From contig NZ_JXDG01000007.1 in assembly GCF_000820515.1 (NCBI RefSeq), forward strand, positions 1 to 64,000: a stretch of 64,000 bases of DNA, given 5' to 3'. The position numbers and the translations under genes were made by a program. The number at the start of each line of letters is the position of its first letter. The first letter of the stretch is position 1. Below are positions 36,831-45,061 of this stretch, piece after piece. Under the pieces are notes generated by a model. The model saw only the letters and a list, made by a program, of their open reading frames with translations, ran no database searches and had not been told where the DNA came from. This stretch comes from Pseudomonas batumici. GTDB taxonomy: Bacteria > Pseudomonadota > Gammaproteobacteria > Pseudomonadales > Pseudomonadaceae.

Positions 36831-36868
36831 TCGTTACTCATTGTTCGGGAAATATACGCAACCCCCTT

Positions 36869-36968
36869 TGTAGGAGCCGGCTTGCCGGCGATGGTCGTCA
36901 ACGATAACGCGGGATACCTGAAACCACGCGGCGCTCTTGAGCTCATCGCCAGCAAGCTGGCTCCTACA
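36869..36968. repeat. REP pair with conserved spacer, upstream of the ABC operon
   Basis: TGTAGGAGCCGGCTTGCCGGCGATG faces CATCGCCAGCAAGCTGGCTCCTACA. The spacer (TCAACGATAACGCGGGATACC followed by TGAAACCACGCGGCG) is nearly the same as that of the pair at 55761-55860, so arms plus spacer behave as one element of about 100 bases. Confidence 0.85.
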
Positions 36969-36980
36969 GGGAGGGGTGTT

Positions 36981-36993
36981 GTTATATTATAAC
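36981..36993. promoter_or_regulatory. Zur-like operator upstream of the metal ABC operon
   Basis: GTTATATTATAAC is a perfect 6-bp palindrome around one base and matches the core of gammaproteobacterial Zur boxes as I recall it (GTTATAATATAAC, outer GTTAT/ATAAC invariant). On the minus strand the same bases give TATAAT, a perfect -10, so a bound repressor would cover the promoter of the operon starting at 36830. The adjacent TGCAA-N5-TTGCA at 37002-37016 is a second inverted repeat. Confidence 0.6.
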
Positions 36994-37061
36994 TATGCGC
37001 AATTGCAACAGATTTGCATTAAAAGTCTACCGATTTTTCGGTGGCATGCCTCTCAACGGCT

Positions 37062-38444
37062 TCAGCTTGAAGATGAGGCGGATTCAGGTTCACCCTTGAG
37101 GCGCGACAGCAGCGCCCAGTCCAGCAACCAGACGACAATCAGCGAGACCCCGACCAGCGGGAACAGGATCGCCAGGGCGAACATGATCACCAGGGCGGTT
37201 TTCCAACGCGGCAGATCATGGCGCAGCGGCGGCACTCCGAGGCCACCTTGCGGGCGGCGCTTCCACCACATCACCACACCGCTGACCGCGCTGAGCAGGA
37301 TCATCAGGCACACCAGCAGCATGACCAACTGGTTGATCGTCCCGAACAGCTTGCCTTCATGCAGCATCACGCCCATCTCCGTGGCCCGGGCGACATTGCC
37401 GTAGTGTTGCCAGCGCACATCGGCCAGGACCGTGCCGGTGTACTGGTCTACGTGCAGTGTGGCGTCGTTGCGCGGGTCGTCGGCGAACACGGCGATGGTG
37501 AACACACCTTCGGCGGTGCTTGGCAGGGTGATGCTGTAGCCGGGTTCGACCTGCCGCGCGGTGGCGATGTCCACCATCTGTTGCAGGGGGATGCCTGGTG
37601 CTGCCGGGCCGGTCGCGGCGCCGCCGTGGTTCATGTGTTCGGCATGCTCGCCGGACACCGGCATCGGCGTGTTTTCCAGGGCCCAGGGCACGGTCTGGCG
37701 GGCCGAGTCGTTGAGGCTGCGGGCCTCGATGTCGGACTTGGGCATGTTGTTCCACATGGCGTCGGGAAACCTGTTCCAGACCTCGGCGTATTGCTTGCCC
37801 CAGACACCGGTCCAGGTCATGCCGCTGAGCAGCATGAACAACAGCAGTCCCGCACCCCAGAAGCCGGTGACGGCATGCAGGTCGCGCCAGACGATCCGTC
37901 CGCGCTTGCCCAGGCGCGGCCAGAGCACGCCGGCGCCGGAGCGGCCCCGTGGCCACCAGAGGTAGAGGCCGGACACCACCAGCATCACCCCCCAGCCGGC
38001 GGCCAGTTCCACCAGGCGGTCGCCGACCGTGCCGATCATCAGTTTGCCGTGCAGGGAGCGGGCGACGGCTTGCAGGTTGAGCTTGGCATCCTGCTCGCCG
38101 AGGATAGTGCCGCGATAGGGGTCGAGGAACACGTTGAGCTCGCGACCGTCGCGGATAACCACGAACTGCGCGCTGTGTTCGGCGTTGATGGGCGGCAGGT
38201 ACTGTTTGATCCGCGCCTGTGGATAAGCCATCTCGATGCGCCGCATTTGCTCGTCGGCATTGAGGCTGTGATGACCGGCCTGGACCGTCATCAGGTCGCG
38301 GTACAGCAGCGGGTCGAGTTGCGGCTTGAACAGGTAGATGATCCCGGTCAGGGCCAGCAGGACCATGAACGGGGCGACGAACAGCCCGGCATAGAAATGC
38401 CAGCGCCAGGCCAGGTTGTAGAAAGAGATTTTAGGTTGGCTCAT
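37062..38444 (-). CDS. PepSY-associated transmembrane protein of the copper locus
   Basis: 460 residues with four membrane helices: near residues 17-38, around 165-185 (LAAGWGVMLVVSGLYLWWP), near 205-225, and C-terminal (LVMLLVCLMILLSAVSGVVM). Two PepSY-like periplasmic regions lie between them, and a Met/His-rich loop (SGEHAEHMNHGG) suggests copper contact. The family is often paired with TonB receptors as a possible reductase or energy-independent metal carrier. It lies 200 bases downstream of oprC with a REP between. Confidence 0.8.
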   Translation of the reverse strand: MSQPKISFYNLAWRWHFYAGLFVAPFMVLLALTGIIYLFKPQLDPLLYRDLMTVQAGHHSLNADEQMRRIEMAYPQARIKQYLPPINAEHSAQFVVIRDGRELNVFLDPYRGTILGEQDAKLNLQAVARSLHGKLMIGTVGDRLVELAAGWGVMLVVSGLYLWWPRGRSGAGVLWPRLGKRGRIVWRDLHAVTGFWGAGLLLFMLLSGMTWTGVWGKQYAEVWNRFPDAMWNNMPKSDIEARSLNDSARQTVPWALENTPMPVSGEHAEHMNHGGAATGPAAPGIPLQQMVDIATARQVEPGYSITLPSTAEGVFTIAVFADDPRNDATLHVDQYTGTVLADVRWQHYGNVARATEMGVMLHEGKLFGTINQLVMLLVCLMILLSAVSGVVMWWKRRPQGGLGVPPLRHDLPRWKTALVIMFALAILFPLVGVSLIVVWLLDWALLSRLKGEPESASSSS

Positions 38445-38516
38445 CAGGAGCGCTCCGCAAGGTTCGATTGTTTTTGGTCGTCTGATGTCGTGATGTCTTT
38501 GTCATCGTGCTATCCC

Positions 38517-38613
38517 TGTGGGAGCCGGCTTGCCGGCGATGAGGCCAGCAAGTCTTGCGTCGCTCTTACGGCCGCCATCGCCGGCAATCGAGCGTCGACC
38601 GGCCGTTCCTACA
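38517..38613. repeat. Partly degraded REP pair between oprC and the PepSY gene
   Basis: The first arm TGTGGGAGCCGGCTTGCCGGCGATG is intact, while the second arm is interrupted (CGGCAATCGAGCGTCGACCGGCC before GTTCCTACA). The spacer shares GAGGCC, AGTCTTGC and GGCCGCC with the pair at 91-174. Confidence 0.75.
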
Positions 38614-38644
38614 GGTTTTGCGCTGATCTCAAAAACGATGTGGT

Positions 38645-40765
38645 CTAGAAACTCATGTCCACCTTGGTCCAGAACGTGCGCCCCGGTTCGTTGATGGCTG
38701 TCGGGTCATTGGCCGGGTAGCCGAACCCGGCGTTACCCGCCAGGTTCAGGTGTTCGGCGTAGGCCTTGTCGAACAGGTTGTCGACACCGCTGCTGACTTT
38801 CACGTGGGCGTTGATCCGGTACGCGCCGTTGAGGGAGAACACCCCGAAACCGGCGCTTCTGGAAAAGTCCTTGCCGACCACGTTGCCTTCATTCAGGTCG
38901 ACGCGGTTCTGTTGCGCCACCACCCGCCACAGGCCCCCGGCACTCCAGTTGTCGCGGCTGTAGGTCAGGCCCAGGCGGGTTTCCAGGGGCGGCATCTGCG
39001 GCAGCGCCTTGCCGTCGCTGGTGTTCTTGCCCCAGGCATAGGCCAGGGTGGCATCGGCTTTCCAGTTGGCGGTCAGCCGGTAGGCCGCGCCGAGTTCGCC
39101 GCCCATGATCCGCGCGTCGACATTGCGCGCCTGGGAGGTCGTGCCCATCATTCCCGGCTGGTAGTTGAACAGGATGAAGTCGCGCACCTGGCCGACATAA
39201 CCCGAGGCCCAGGCCTCCAGGTCCTCGGTCTTGTACTGCAGGCCGACATCCAGCTGGGTGGTCTTCTCCGGCTTGATGGCATCGAAGGCGTTGAGCGAGC
39301 CGCTCGGGCCCTGGTTGGGGGAGAACAGTTCCCAGTAGTCCGGGAAGCGCTCGGCGTGACCCAGGCCGGCGTACAGCGTGGTCGGGCTGGCGGCCAGGTC
39401 GTGCTCGTAGCGGACGAAGCCGCTGGGCAGGCTGCCTGCGCGGGTCTGGTTGACGGTCGGATTCGGTCGGGCGCTCATCCCGGAGCCGATGCGCTGGCGA
39501 AAGTCCTTGGCCGAAGCCTGGTCCAGCCGGGCGCCGCTGATCAGGCGGTCGCGCTCGGTGGCGTACCAGGTCAGTTCGCCGAAGAGGCCATAGTTGTGGA
39601 ACTCGGCGTCCCTGTTGCGCGGCAGGTCCTTGTAGGTGCCGATGCCCGGGCCTTTACGCTGGCGGTGCTCGTCGGTCTGGGCGTCGAGGCCGCCGATCAG
39701 TTGCCAGTCGGCCCAGCGCCAGGTGGCCTTGAGCCGGGCGCCGAGGGTGCGGCGGTCGACGTTGGAGGCCATGGGCCCGGCCATCATCCCGGTGCCCGAG
39801 GGCGTGCGCAGGCTGTAGTTGTCCATCACGTGGTCGGCGTAGTTGTAGTAGACCTGGGCCTCGAGTTTGTCGAGGACCTCGCCGAGGTTGGACTTTTCAA
39901 AACGCAGGCCGAGGCTCTCGCGCTTGAACTGTGCGCCATCCATGCTGCGTCCGGCGTAGCGGGCTTCTCCGTCGCCCTTGCCGGCGGTCAGTTCCAGCAG
40001 GGTGTCGGCGTCCGGGGTCCAGCCCAGCGCGACATCGCCGTTCCACTTGTCATAGCGCGAGGGCACGCTGTCGCCGTTGCCGTCCTTGTAGTCGCCGGCA
40101 CGGGCCTGGTTACCGATCGCCCGGACATACCCCAACGGCCCGCCGGCGGCGGCATCGACCACCTTGTCGAAACGCCCGTTGGAGCCGGCCAGCACACTGG
40201 CATTGAGCCGTGTGCCGAGTTCGCCGAAGTGCTCCGGCTCGCGGTCGAAGAGGATGGTCCCGGCCGAGGCGCCCGGACCCCAGAGCACGGTTTGCGGGCC
40301 TTTGATCACCGTCAGCTTGTCGTAGGTTTCCGGGGCGATATAGGAGGTCGGTGCGTCCATGCGGCCCGGGCAGGCGCCGAGCATCTGGCCGCCATTGGTG
40401 AGGATGTTCAGCCGCGATCCGAACATGCCGCGCAGTACCGGGTCGCCGTTGGTACCGCCGTTGCGCACCAGGGCAAAGCCGGGGATGGTCTTGAGGTAGT
40501 CGCCGCCGTCACTGGCGGGCACCGGCTGGCGCGGATCCTTGGGGTCGGTGATTACCGTCAGCGGCGAACTGGGGGCGAGGGCGGTAATCACCGTCGGGGC
40601 GATTTCCCGGGCGGGATCGTCCTGCGAGTCGGCGGCGAAGACGCCGGGCGCGAGCAAGGCGCCGCACATCAGCGCGGTGGTCTGGCGCAGGCGTGCGCGG
40701 GCCTCGTTCAGGGCGAACGGCGACGACGCCCGCGCAACGCGCAGGCGAGTGTTGGCAGTGGACAT
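38645..40765 (-). CDS. oprC: TonB-dependent copper receptor OprC
   Basis: A 706-residue outer-membrane 22-strand barrel with an N-terminal plug. The CxxxM copper site is C132/M136 (ACPGRMD) in the plug and the HxM pair is H312/M314 (DHVMD), the ligands reported for P. aeruginosa OprC. A C-terminal aromatic (VDMSF) matches barrel insertion. The first ~45 residues hold an unusually long, basic signal region. I start at the ATG at 40765; TTG at 40783 would add six residues. It lies in a minus-strand copper set with DUF2946 and PCuAC genes. Confidence 0.93.
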   Translation of the reverse strand: MSTANTRLRVARASSPFALNEARARLRQTTALMCGALLAPGVFAADSQDDPAREIAPTVITALAPSSPLTVITDPKDPRQPVPASDGGDYLKTIPGFALVRNGGTNGDPVLRGMFGSRLNILTNGGQMLGACPGRMDAPTSYIAPETYDKLTVIKGPQTVLWGPGASAGTILFDREPEHFGELGTRLNASVLAGSNGRFDKVVDAAAGGPLGYVRAIGNQARAGDYKDGNGDSVPSRYDKWNGDVALGWTPDADTLLELTAGKGDGEARYAGRSMDGAQFKRESLGLRFEKSNLGEVLDKLEAQVYYNYADHVMDNYSLRTPSGTGMMAGPMASNVDRRTLGARLKATWRWADWQLIGGLDAQTDEHRQRKGPGIGTYKDLPRNRDAEFHNYGLFGELTWYATERDRLISGARLDQASAKDFRQRIGSGMSARPNPTVNQTRAGSLPSGFVRYEHDLAASPTTLYAGLGHAERFPDYWELFSPNQGPSGSLNAFDAIKPEKTTQLDVGLQYKTEDLEAWASGYVGQVRDFILFNYQPGMMGTTSQARNVDARIMGGELGAAYRLTANWKADATLAYAWGKNTSDGKALPQMPPLETRLGLTYSRDNWSAGGLWRVVAQQNRVDLNEGNVVGKDFSRSAGFGVFSLNGAYRINAHVKVSSGVDNLFDKAYAEHLNLAGNAGFGYPANDPTAINEPGRTFWTKVDMSF

Positions 40766-40860
40766 AAGCGTTCCATCATTCAAGCGAATACAACACGGCT
40801 GCCGCCCTGGAACTGCGATTTACAGTCCAGGTGGGCCGGGTGAGAAAGTTGTGTCGTTGC

Positions 40861-41280
40861 TTAATGGAACGCGGGCGGAGCGCGGGTGCGGGCACCCGGG
40901 AAGGTGGTTTGCCGGGCGTGGCCCAGGCGGGTCAGGGTGACGACGGCGGTGGATGGCCGAGGGCCGTCAAGGGCGGCGAAGCTGAGGGTCTGCGGCAGTG
41001 CCGGGCAACTGAACAGCAGGGTGCAATAGCCGCATTTTTCCCACAGCGCATGGTGTTCGGCGCTGGGGGCGTGGTGCTCGGCGGCGCTCTGCTCCATGCC
41101 CGCCTGCCCGGGCATCTCCATCGACATGTCCATGCCCATCGACATGGGCATGCGGTGATCCATCGGCATCGCCTGGGAAATCAGCGGACCGATAAAGATC
41201 ATCAACATGGCGAACAGGCTCAGCCAACTGCCGTGTACCTGTGCACGGGAGCGGGGCGACCTGAGGCGTGAGGCGCGCAT
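40861..41280 (-). CDS. DUF2946 protein with Met-rich copper-binding-like segment
   Basis: 139 residues. After an N-terminal membrane helix (about 20-37, LSLFAMLMIFIGPLISQ) comes a striking Met/His segment MPMDHRMPMSMGMDMSMEM, then AEHHAPSAEHHALWEKCG and YCTLLFSCPAL with three cysteines, the DUF2946 core. Met-x-Met and CxxC-type clusters bind Cu(I) in other copper proteins, so a periplasmic copper role is likely (inference). It starts 21 bases after the PCuAC gene and precedes oprC. Confidence 0.78.
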   Translation of the reverse strand: MRASRLRSPRSRAQVHGSWLSLFAMLMIFIGPLISQAMPMDHRMPMSMGMDMSMEMPGQAGMEQSAAEHHAPSAEHHALWEKCGYCTLLFSCPALPQTLSFAALDGPRPSTAVVTLTRLGHARQTTFPGARTRAPPAFH

Positions 41281-41301
41281 GGCGTTCAAAGTCGTCGTCG
41301 G

Positions 41302-41790
41302 TTACTGCGCGTGGTCCATGTGACCCATGGCATTCGTACCGGCAGGCGCCTGTTTCTGCACCGACACCTCGACCGTCACGTCGCCGGCCTTTTCAAAGTG
41401 CAGGGTCAGCGGGAAGTGCTTGCCATCCTGCAGTTGGCTGCGGTCCTTGAGGTCCAGCAACATCACATGAAAGGCCATGGGCGCGAATCGAACTTCGCCC
41501 CCGGCGGGGATGTCGACGCTGGCGACGGGCTGCATTTTCATCAGGTCCTGCTGCATCACGTGTTCATGCAGTTCGGCCTTGCCGGCAATGGGACTGTCGA
41601 CGCGGGTCAGGCGGTCGGCCGTGGTGCCCGGGTTGTGGATCACGAAATAGGCCGCCACCGTCGGGGCGTTGGGCGGCAGTTCCTGGGACCAGGGGTGGCT
41701 GATCTGCAAGTCACCGACCTTGAATTCGTGGGCATGGGCAAAGCAGGCGGGCAGCAGCAGGGCGGCCAGCAACAGGGCATTCTTGAGCAT
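41302..41790 (-). CDS. Periplasmic copper chaperone PCu(A)C
   Basis: 162 residues with a signal peptide (to FAHA/H near residue 20). The cupredoxin-like PCuAC fold shows the Cu(I) site: H and M in ELHEHVMQQDLMKMQ and the HxM of MAFHVMLLDL. The tail NAMGHMDHAQ adds Met and His. It hands Cu(I) to cytochrome oxidase CuA sites or other targets (family knowledge). The ATG at 41790 has GGAGA 6 bases upstream; an in-frame upstream GTG/ATG extension is not needed. Confidence 0.9.
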   Translation of the reverse strand: MLKNALLLAALLLPACFAHAHEFKVGDLQISHPWSQELPPNAPTVAAYFVIHNPGTTADRLTRVDSPIAGKAELHEHVMQQDLMKMQPVASVDIPAGGEVRFAPMAFHVMLLDLKDRSQLQDGKHFPLTLHFEKAGDVTVEVSVQKQAPAGTNAMGHMDHAQ

Positions 41791-41838
41791 GGTGGTTCTC
41801 CATAACGATTCATGACGCACAAGGACTGCGAGCGTGAA

Positions 41839-42240
41839 TCAGGTTAGCGGAGAAGCCCTGGGGTTGAGCGAGGGCCATTGCTGGCGAGGGGTGGGGGCAT
41901 CGATTTCGGTAGCGGGGCGCGTGGGGTTGGTTGCGACCTGCAGAACCGGAAGTTGCGTCACGTGGCCGGGCAACGCCAGCAGCGGCGCAAAGGCCGCACA
42001 GCACCAGCAGTGCTGCATGGTGGAATGCTCATCGTTCTGCGGGGCTTTCTGTTCCAGCTTGCCGAGGTCGATGGCCACCAGCCGGGTGCCACTGGCGGAG
42101 CAGAAGCTGCCCCATAGCAGTTGCTCCGGGAGCGAACTCTCCGACGCTTGCGCCATGGCTCCGGACATCGGCATGGCGAGCAGATTGAACAGCACTGCGA
42201 AGCAGGCGATCCAGGCAAATGCTAGCCGTTGTCGGGACAT
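41839..42240 (-). CDS. DUF2946 protein, first gene of the copper set
   Basis: 133 residues. It has a signal or anchor helix (FAWIACFAVLFNLLAMPMSGAM in two parts) and then the DUF2946 core with cysteines in LWGSFCSASGT and MQHCWCCAAFAPLL. It is a paralogue of the gene at 40861-41280 but without that protein's Met-rich run. The His/Cys motif HCWCC may coordinate copper. The ATG at 42240 follows GGAAAG. The order DUF2946, PCuAC, DUF2946, oprC, PepSY reads as one copper unit. Confidence 0.75.
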   Translation of the reverse strand: MSRQRLAFAWIACFAVLFNLLAMPMSGAMAQASESSLPEQLLWGSFCSASGTRLVAIDLGKLEQKAPQNDEHSTMQHCWCCAAFAPLLALPGHVTQLPVLQVATNPTRPATEIDAPTPRQQWPSLNPRASPLT

Positions 42241-42359
42241 GGGAAGGCTTTCCGTCAGTGTTTTCAAACAGATGGGTTATTTAGCCTGAACGTCCTTCAT
42301 AAGTAAAAGCGCGGGCTGCGGTGAAAGGTCGCAAGCTTGTGTAGGGTTTATCGGTGATC

Positions 42360-42371
42360 CTTGTGCACAAG
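42360..42371. promoter_or_regulatory. Perfect 12-bp palindrome upstream of the copper set
   Basis: CTTGTGCACAAG is fully self-complementary and lies 15 bases past the antitoxin stop, 120 bases before the first copper gene. It may be an operator for the copper genes or chance. I cannot match it to a known copper box. Confidence 0.3.
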
Positions 42372-42386
42372 CGTAGCAGGATGCCG

Positions 42387-42710
42387 TCACATGGCCGGAA
42401 CAGCATGGACCTCGATCTTCACGCCCAGGGTGGCGCGAATCACGCTGAAGATAGCGGCCAAGTTGTCCATGCTCGGATTGCCCTTGGCCGAGAGCATGCG
42501 GTGCAGGCTTTTGCTCGGCTTGTCGGTTTCCTTGGCCAGGCCCTCGAAGCCGACGGTGGCGTTGACCAGGTCACGCAGGATCACCCGTGCAATTTCGGGT
42601 TCGCCATTGAGAAACAGGGTGGCGGCTTCATCCAGCAGTGCCTGGGCGAACGCCGGGTCGCGCTGCGCCCGCTCGGCGATGGTCTGTTTGAAGCTGCGAG
42701 TAAGGGCCAT
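42387..42710 (-). CDS. HTH antitoxin of a HigBA-like toxin-antitoxin pair
   Basis: 107 residues. A C-terminal Xre-like helix-turn-helix (about 45-95) includes VNATVGFEGLAKETDKPSKS and LHRMLSAKGNPSMDNLAAIF, typical of 'addiction module antidote' proteins encoded after their toxin. It neutralises the toxin and represses the operon through the palindrome at 43065-43080 (family model). The ribosome binding site GAGG overlaps the toxin stop, 6 bases ahead of the gene. Confidence 0.85.
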   Translation of the reverse strand: MALTRSFKQTIAERAQRDPAFAQALLDEAATLFLNGEPEIARVILRDLVNATVGFEGLAKETDKPSKSLHRMLSAKGNPSMDNLAAIFSVIRATLGVKIEVHAVPAM

Positions 42711-42716
42711 TCAGTG

Positions 42717-43052
42717 TTACCTCGTTTTCGATGCGGCTTTTTTACGGCGCTGGTATTCGGCAATGAGCGCTTTGGCTTGCTTGATGTCGTTGTTCTGGCT
42801 GGATTTGTGACCACCGCCAAACAGGATGATCAGCCGTTTGCCCTCCTGGATCAGATAGATTCGGTAGCCTGGGCCCCAATCTATGCGGTATTCACCCAGA
42901 CCGTCGAACCACTTGATGTTGGAGGTGTTGCCCATCTGCATGCGAAGGATTGCAGTGGATACCTTCGTGGCGGCCTGCACATCCAATGACGCGAACCAGT
43001 TTTCGAATGGGTTGGCCTGGTTGTCCCGAATATATTCTTCAACCTCGATCAT
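42717..43052 (-). CDS. RelE/ParE-superfamily toxin (HigB-like)
   Basis: 111 residues, 'addiction module killer' type. Seen are the core YRIDWGPGYRIYLIQEGKRL, the basic beta strand LIILFGGGHKSSQNNDIKQA and the Lys/Arg-rich C-terminus, which fit a ribosome-dependent mRNA endonuclease or gyrase poison of this fold; the target is not predictable. Toxin-first order is as in higBA. It sits between the cobalamin genes and the copper set. Confidence 0.85.
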   Translation of the reverse strand: MIEVEEYIRDNQANPFENWFASLDVQAATKVSTAILRMQMGNTSNIKWFDGLGEYRIDWGPGYRIYLIQEGKRLIILFGGGHKSSQNNDIKQAKALIAEYQRRKKAASKTR

Positions 43053-43064
43053 TGTGCTCTCAAG

Positions 43065-43080
43065 GTAACCTAAAGGTTAC
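43065..43080. promoter_or_regulatory. Operator palindrome of the toxin-antitoxin pair
   Basis: GTAACCT-AA-AGGTTAC is a perfect 7-bp inverted repeat whose near edge is 13 bases before the toxin ATG (43052). The position is ideal for autorepression by the antitoxin. It also lies 27 bases from the cobK stop. Confidence 0.7.
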
Positions 43081-43106
43081 TATATTTGCAAGCTGATGAT
43101 CGTGAT

Positions 43107-43832
43107 CTATTCGTGGATGCTTGCCAACGCGGCAAGTGTTTCAGTGAGCGTCTGGAACTCCCGGTCCACCGGCGGCAATGCCGGGCGCTGGAGAATCAGC
43201 ACCGGTACCCCGAGCTCTCGGGCCACCTGCAATTTGGGTTCGGTCGCGCTGCTGCCGCTGTTCTTGCTGATCAGCACGTCGATGGCGCGGCGCTGGAACA
43301 AGGCGCGCTCGTCTTCCTGCAGGAAGGGCCCGCGTGCGCCGATCACTTCGCAGCGGGCGTTGCCGGGATAAGTCTCGAGGGCGCGCAAGGTCCAGAATTG
43401 CCCGGCGGGAATTTCTTCCAGATGTTGCAGCGGCTCGCGGCCGAGGGTGAACAGCGGGCGCTGGAAGGGCTTGAGGGCCTCGACCAGTTCGGCCCAGTCG
43501 GCGACTTCGCGCCAGTCGTCGCCGGGTTCCGCGACCCAGGCCGGGCGCCGCAGCGCCCAACAGGGGATGCCGCTCAAGCGCGCGGCAGTGGCGGCGTTGT
43601 GGCTGATTTGCGCGGCGTAGGGATGGGTGGCGTCCAGCAGCAGGTCGATGCCTTCATCCCGGATGAATTGCGCCAGGCCTTCGGCCCCGCCATAACCGCC
43701 GACCCGGACCTGGCATTTCAAGTCTGTCGGCACCCGCCCGACACCCGCCAGGCTGTAGATATGTCCCGGGCCCAAGGTCCGGGCAATCGCCAAGGCCTCG
43801 GTGACGCCGCCGAGCAGCAACAGGCGTTTCAT
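43107..43832 (-). CDS. cobK: Precorrin-6A reductase CobK
   Basis: A 241-residue NAD(P)H-dependent enzyme reducing the corrin macrocycle in cobalamin synthesis. Visible are the N-terminal [17 protein letters not shown] nucleotide fold, [14 protein letters not shown] and the C-terminal [20 protein letters not shown], all CobK/CbiJ signatures. The start at the ATG 43832 overlaps the cbiD stop (ATGA). It is last of cobL-cbiD-cobK. Confidence 0.92.
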   Translation of the reverse strand: MKRLLLLGGVTEALAIARTLGPGHIYSLAGVGRVPTDLKCQVRVGGYGGAEGLAQFIRDEGIDLLLDATHPYAAQISHNAATAARLSGIPCWALRRPAWVAEPGDDWREVADWAELVEALKPFQRPLFTLGREPLQHLEEIPAGQFWTLRALETYPGNARCEVIGARGPFLQEDERALFQRRAIDVLISKNSGSSATEPKLQVARELGVPVLILQRPALPPVDREFQTLTETLAALASIHE

Positions 43833-44926
43833 GGCTGTACTCCCGCGTGACCGACGATGCCGCCCTGGCGGTCGATGGCGAAGACTTCCACCTGCACCTG
43901 CGCGGGGACCACGCTGCGGGCGAAATCGCGGGCCCGCCGGCAGACCGCATCGCCGAGGGCGATGCCCGCCGCGCTGGCCATGGCCAGCGCCTGCTGGCTG
44001 GTGTTGGCCTGGACAATCGCCGTCTGCAAGGCCTGATCGGCACCGACTTCTCCGGCCCATTCGGCCAGTTGCGGCAGGTCGATGCTCGAGTGCCGGCTGT
44101 GCAGGTCCATGTGCCCGGCCGCCAGCTTGCTGATCTTGCCGAAGCCGCCGCACAGGCTCAGCTTGTCCACCGGAACCTTGCGCAGGTGCTTGAGCACGGC
44201 GCCGACGAAGTCGCCCATTTCGATCAGGGCGATTTCCGGCAGGTTGTAGACCCGGCGCATGGTGTCTTCGCTGGCGTTGCCGGTGCAGGCGGCGATATGC
44301 AGGTAGCCGTTGGTCTTGGCGACGTCGATGCCCTGGTGGATCGAGGCGATATAGGCCGCGCAGGAAAACGGTCGGACGATGCCGCTGGTGCCGAGGATCG
44401 ACAGCCCGCCGAGAATGCCCAGGCGCGGGTTCATGGTTTTCAGCGCCAGGGCCTCTCCGTCGCGGACATTGACGGTGACCGAGAAGCCGCCGGGGTAATC
44501 CAGCTCGGCTGCCAATTGCCGCAGATGGTCGCTGATCATCTGGCGCGGCACCGGGTTGATCGCCGGTTCGCCGACAGCCAGGACCAGGCCGGGGCGGGTG
44601 ACGGTCCCGACGCCTTTGCCCGCATGAAACTGCACGCCGGGTTCGGCGGTCAGGCGGACTTGCGAGTACAGCAGGGCACCGTGGGTGACATCCGGGTCGT
44701 CGCCGGCATCCTTGAGGGTGCCGGCCTCGGCGCCGTCGTCATGGCGGCGACAGAACTCCAGGCGCAGGTCCACGCGCTTGCCCTTGGGCAGGGTGATCTG
44801 CACCGCGTCACAGCTGACACCACTGAGCAGCAGGCGCGCCGCCGCCAGGGCGGTGGCGGTGGCGCAGCTGCCGGTGGTCAGGCCGCTGCGCAGGGGCGCG
44901 GGCTGTTCGGCGGTTTCCTCACGCAT
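43829..44926 (-). CDS. cbiD: Cobalt-precorrin-5B C1-methyltransferase CbiD
   Basis: 365 residues. The N-terminal [20 protein letters not shown] is the CbiD signature, with [20 protein letters not shown] and [20 protein letters not shown] further on. In the anaerobic route it methylates C1 using S-adenosylmethionine; here it sits among CobG-type aerobic genes, where CobF would normally do the equivalent step. The ATG at 44926 has AGGGG 7 bases upstream, with a REP pair before that. Confidence 0.93.
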   Translation of the reverse strand: MREETAEQPAPLRSGLTTGSCATATALAAARLLLSGVSCDAVQITLPKGKRVDLRLEFCRRHDDGAEAGTLKDAGDDPDVTHGALLYSQVRLTAEPGVQFHAGKGVGTVTRPGLVLAVGEPAINPVPRQMISDHLRQLAAELDYPGGFSVTVNVRDGEALALKTMNPRLGILGGLSILGTSGIVRPFSCAAYIASIHQGIDVAKTNGYLHIAACTGNASEDTMRRVYNLPEIALIEMGDFVGAVLKHLRKVPVDKLSLCGGFGKISKLAAGHMDLHSRHSSIDLPQLAEWAGEVGADQALQTAIVQANTSQQALAMASAAGIALGDAVCRRARDFARSVVPAQVQVEVFAIDRQGGIVGHAGVQP

Positions 44927-44937
44927 GACCAACCCCT

Positions 44938-45036
44938 TGTAGGAGCTGGCTTGTCGGGACGCCGCATCGCAGCGAGGAGGCCCTTGAGCCTTGCGGTGTC
45001 CGTGCGGACGCTATCGCCAGCAAGCCGGCTCCCACA
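44938..45036. repeat. REP pair between cobL and cbiD
   Basis: TGTAGGAGCTGGCTTGTCGGGACGCC is an altered first arm, and ATCGCCAGCAAGCCGGCTCCCACA is a canonical second arm. The spacer shares GAGGCCC and TTGAGCCTTGC-like segments with the 91-174 family. The first arm almost touches the cbiD ribosome binding site. Confidence 0.75.
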
Positions 45037-45061
45037 GGGGATCGGTGTTCATTCAGGCTGT

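Noticed and set aside
36997..37020. Fur box upstream of the metal ABC operon
   Set aside because: The sequence matches only about 8 of 19 consensus positions; the neighbouring GTTATATTATAAC fits Zur much better.
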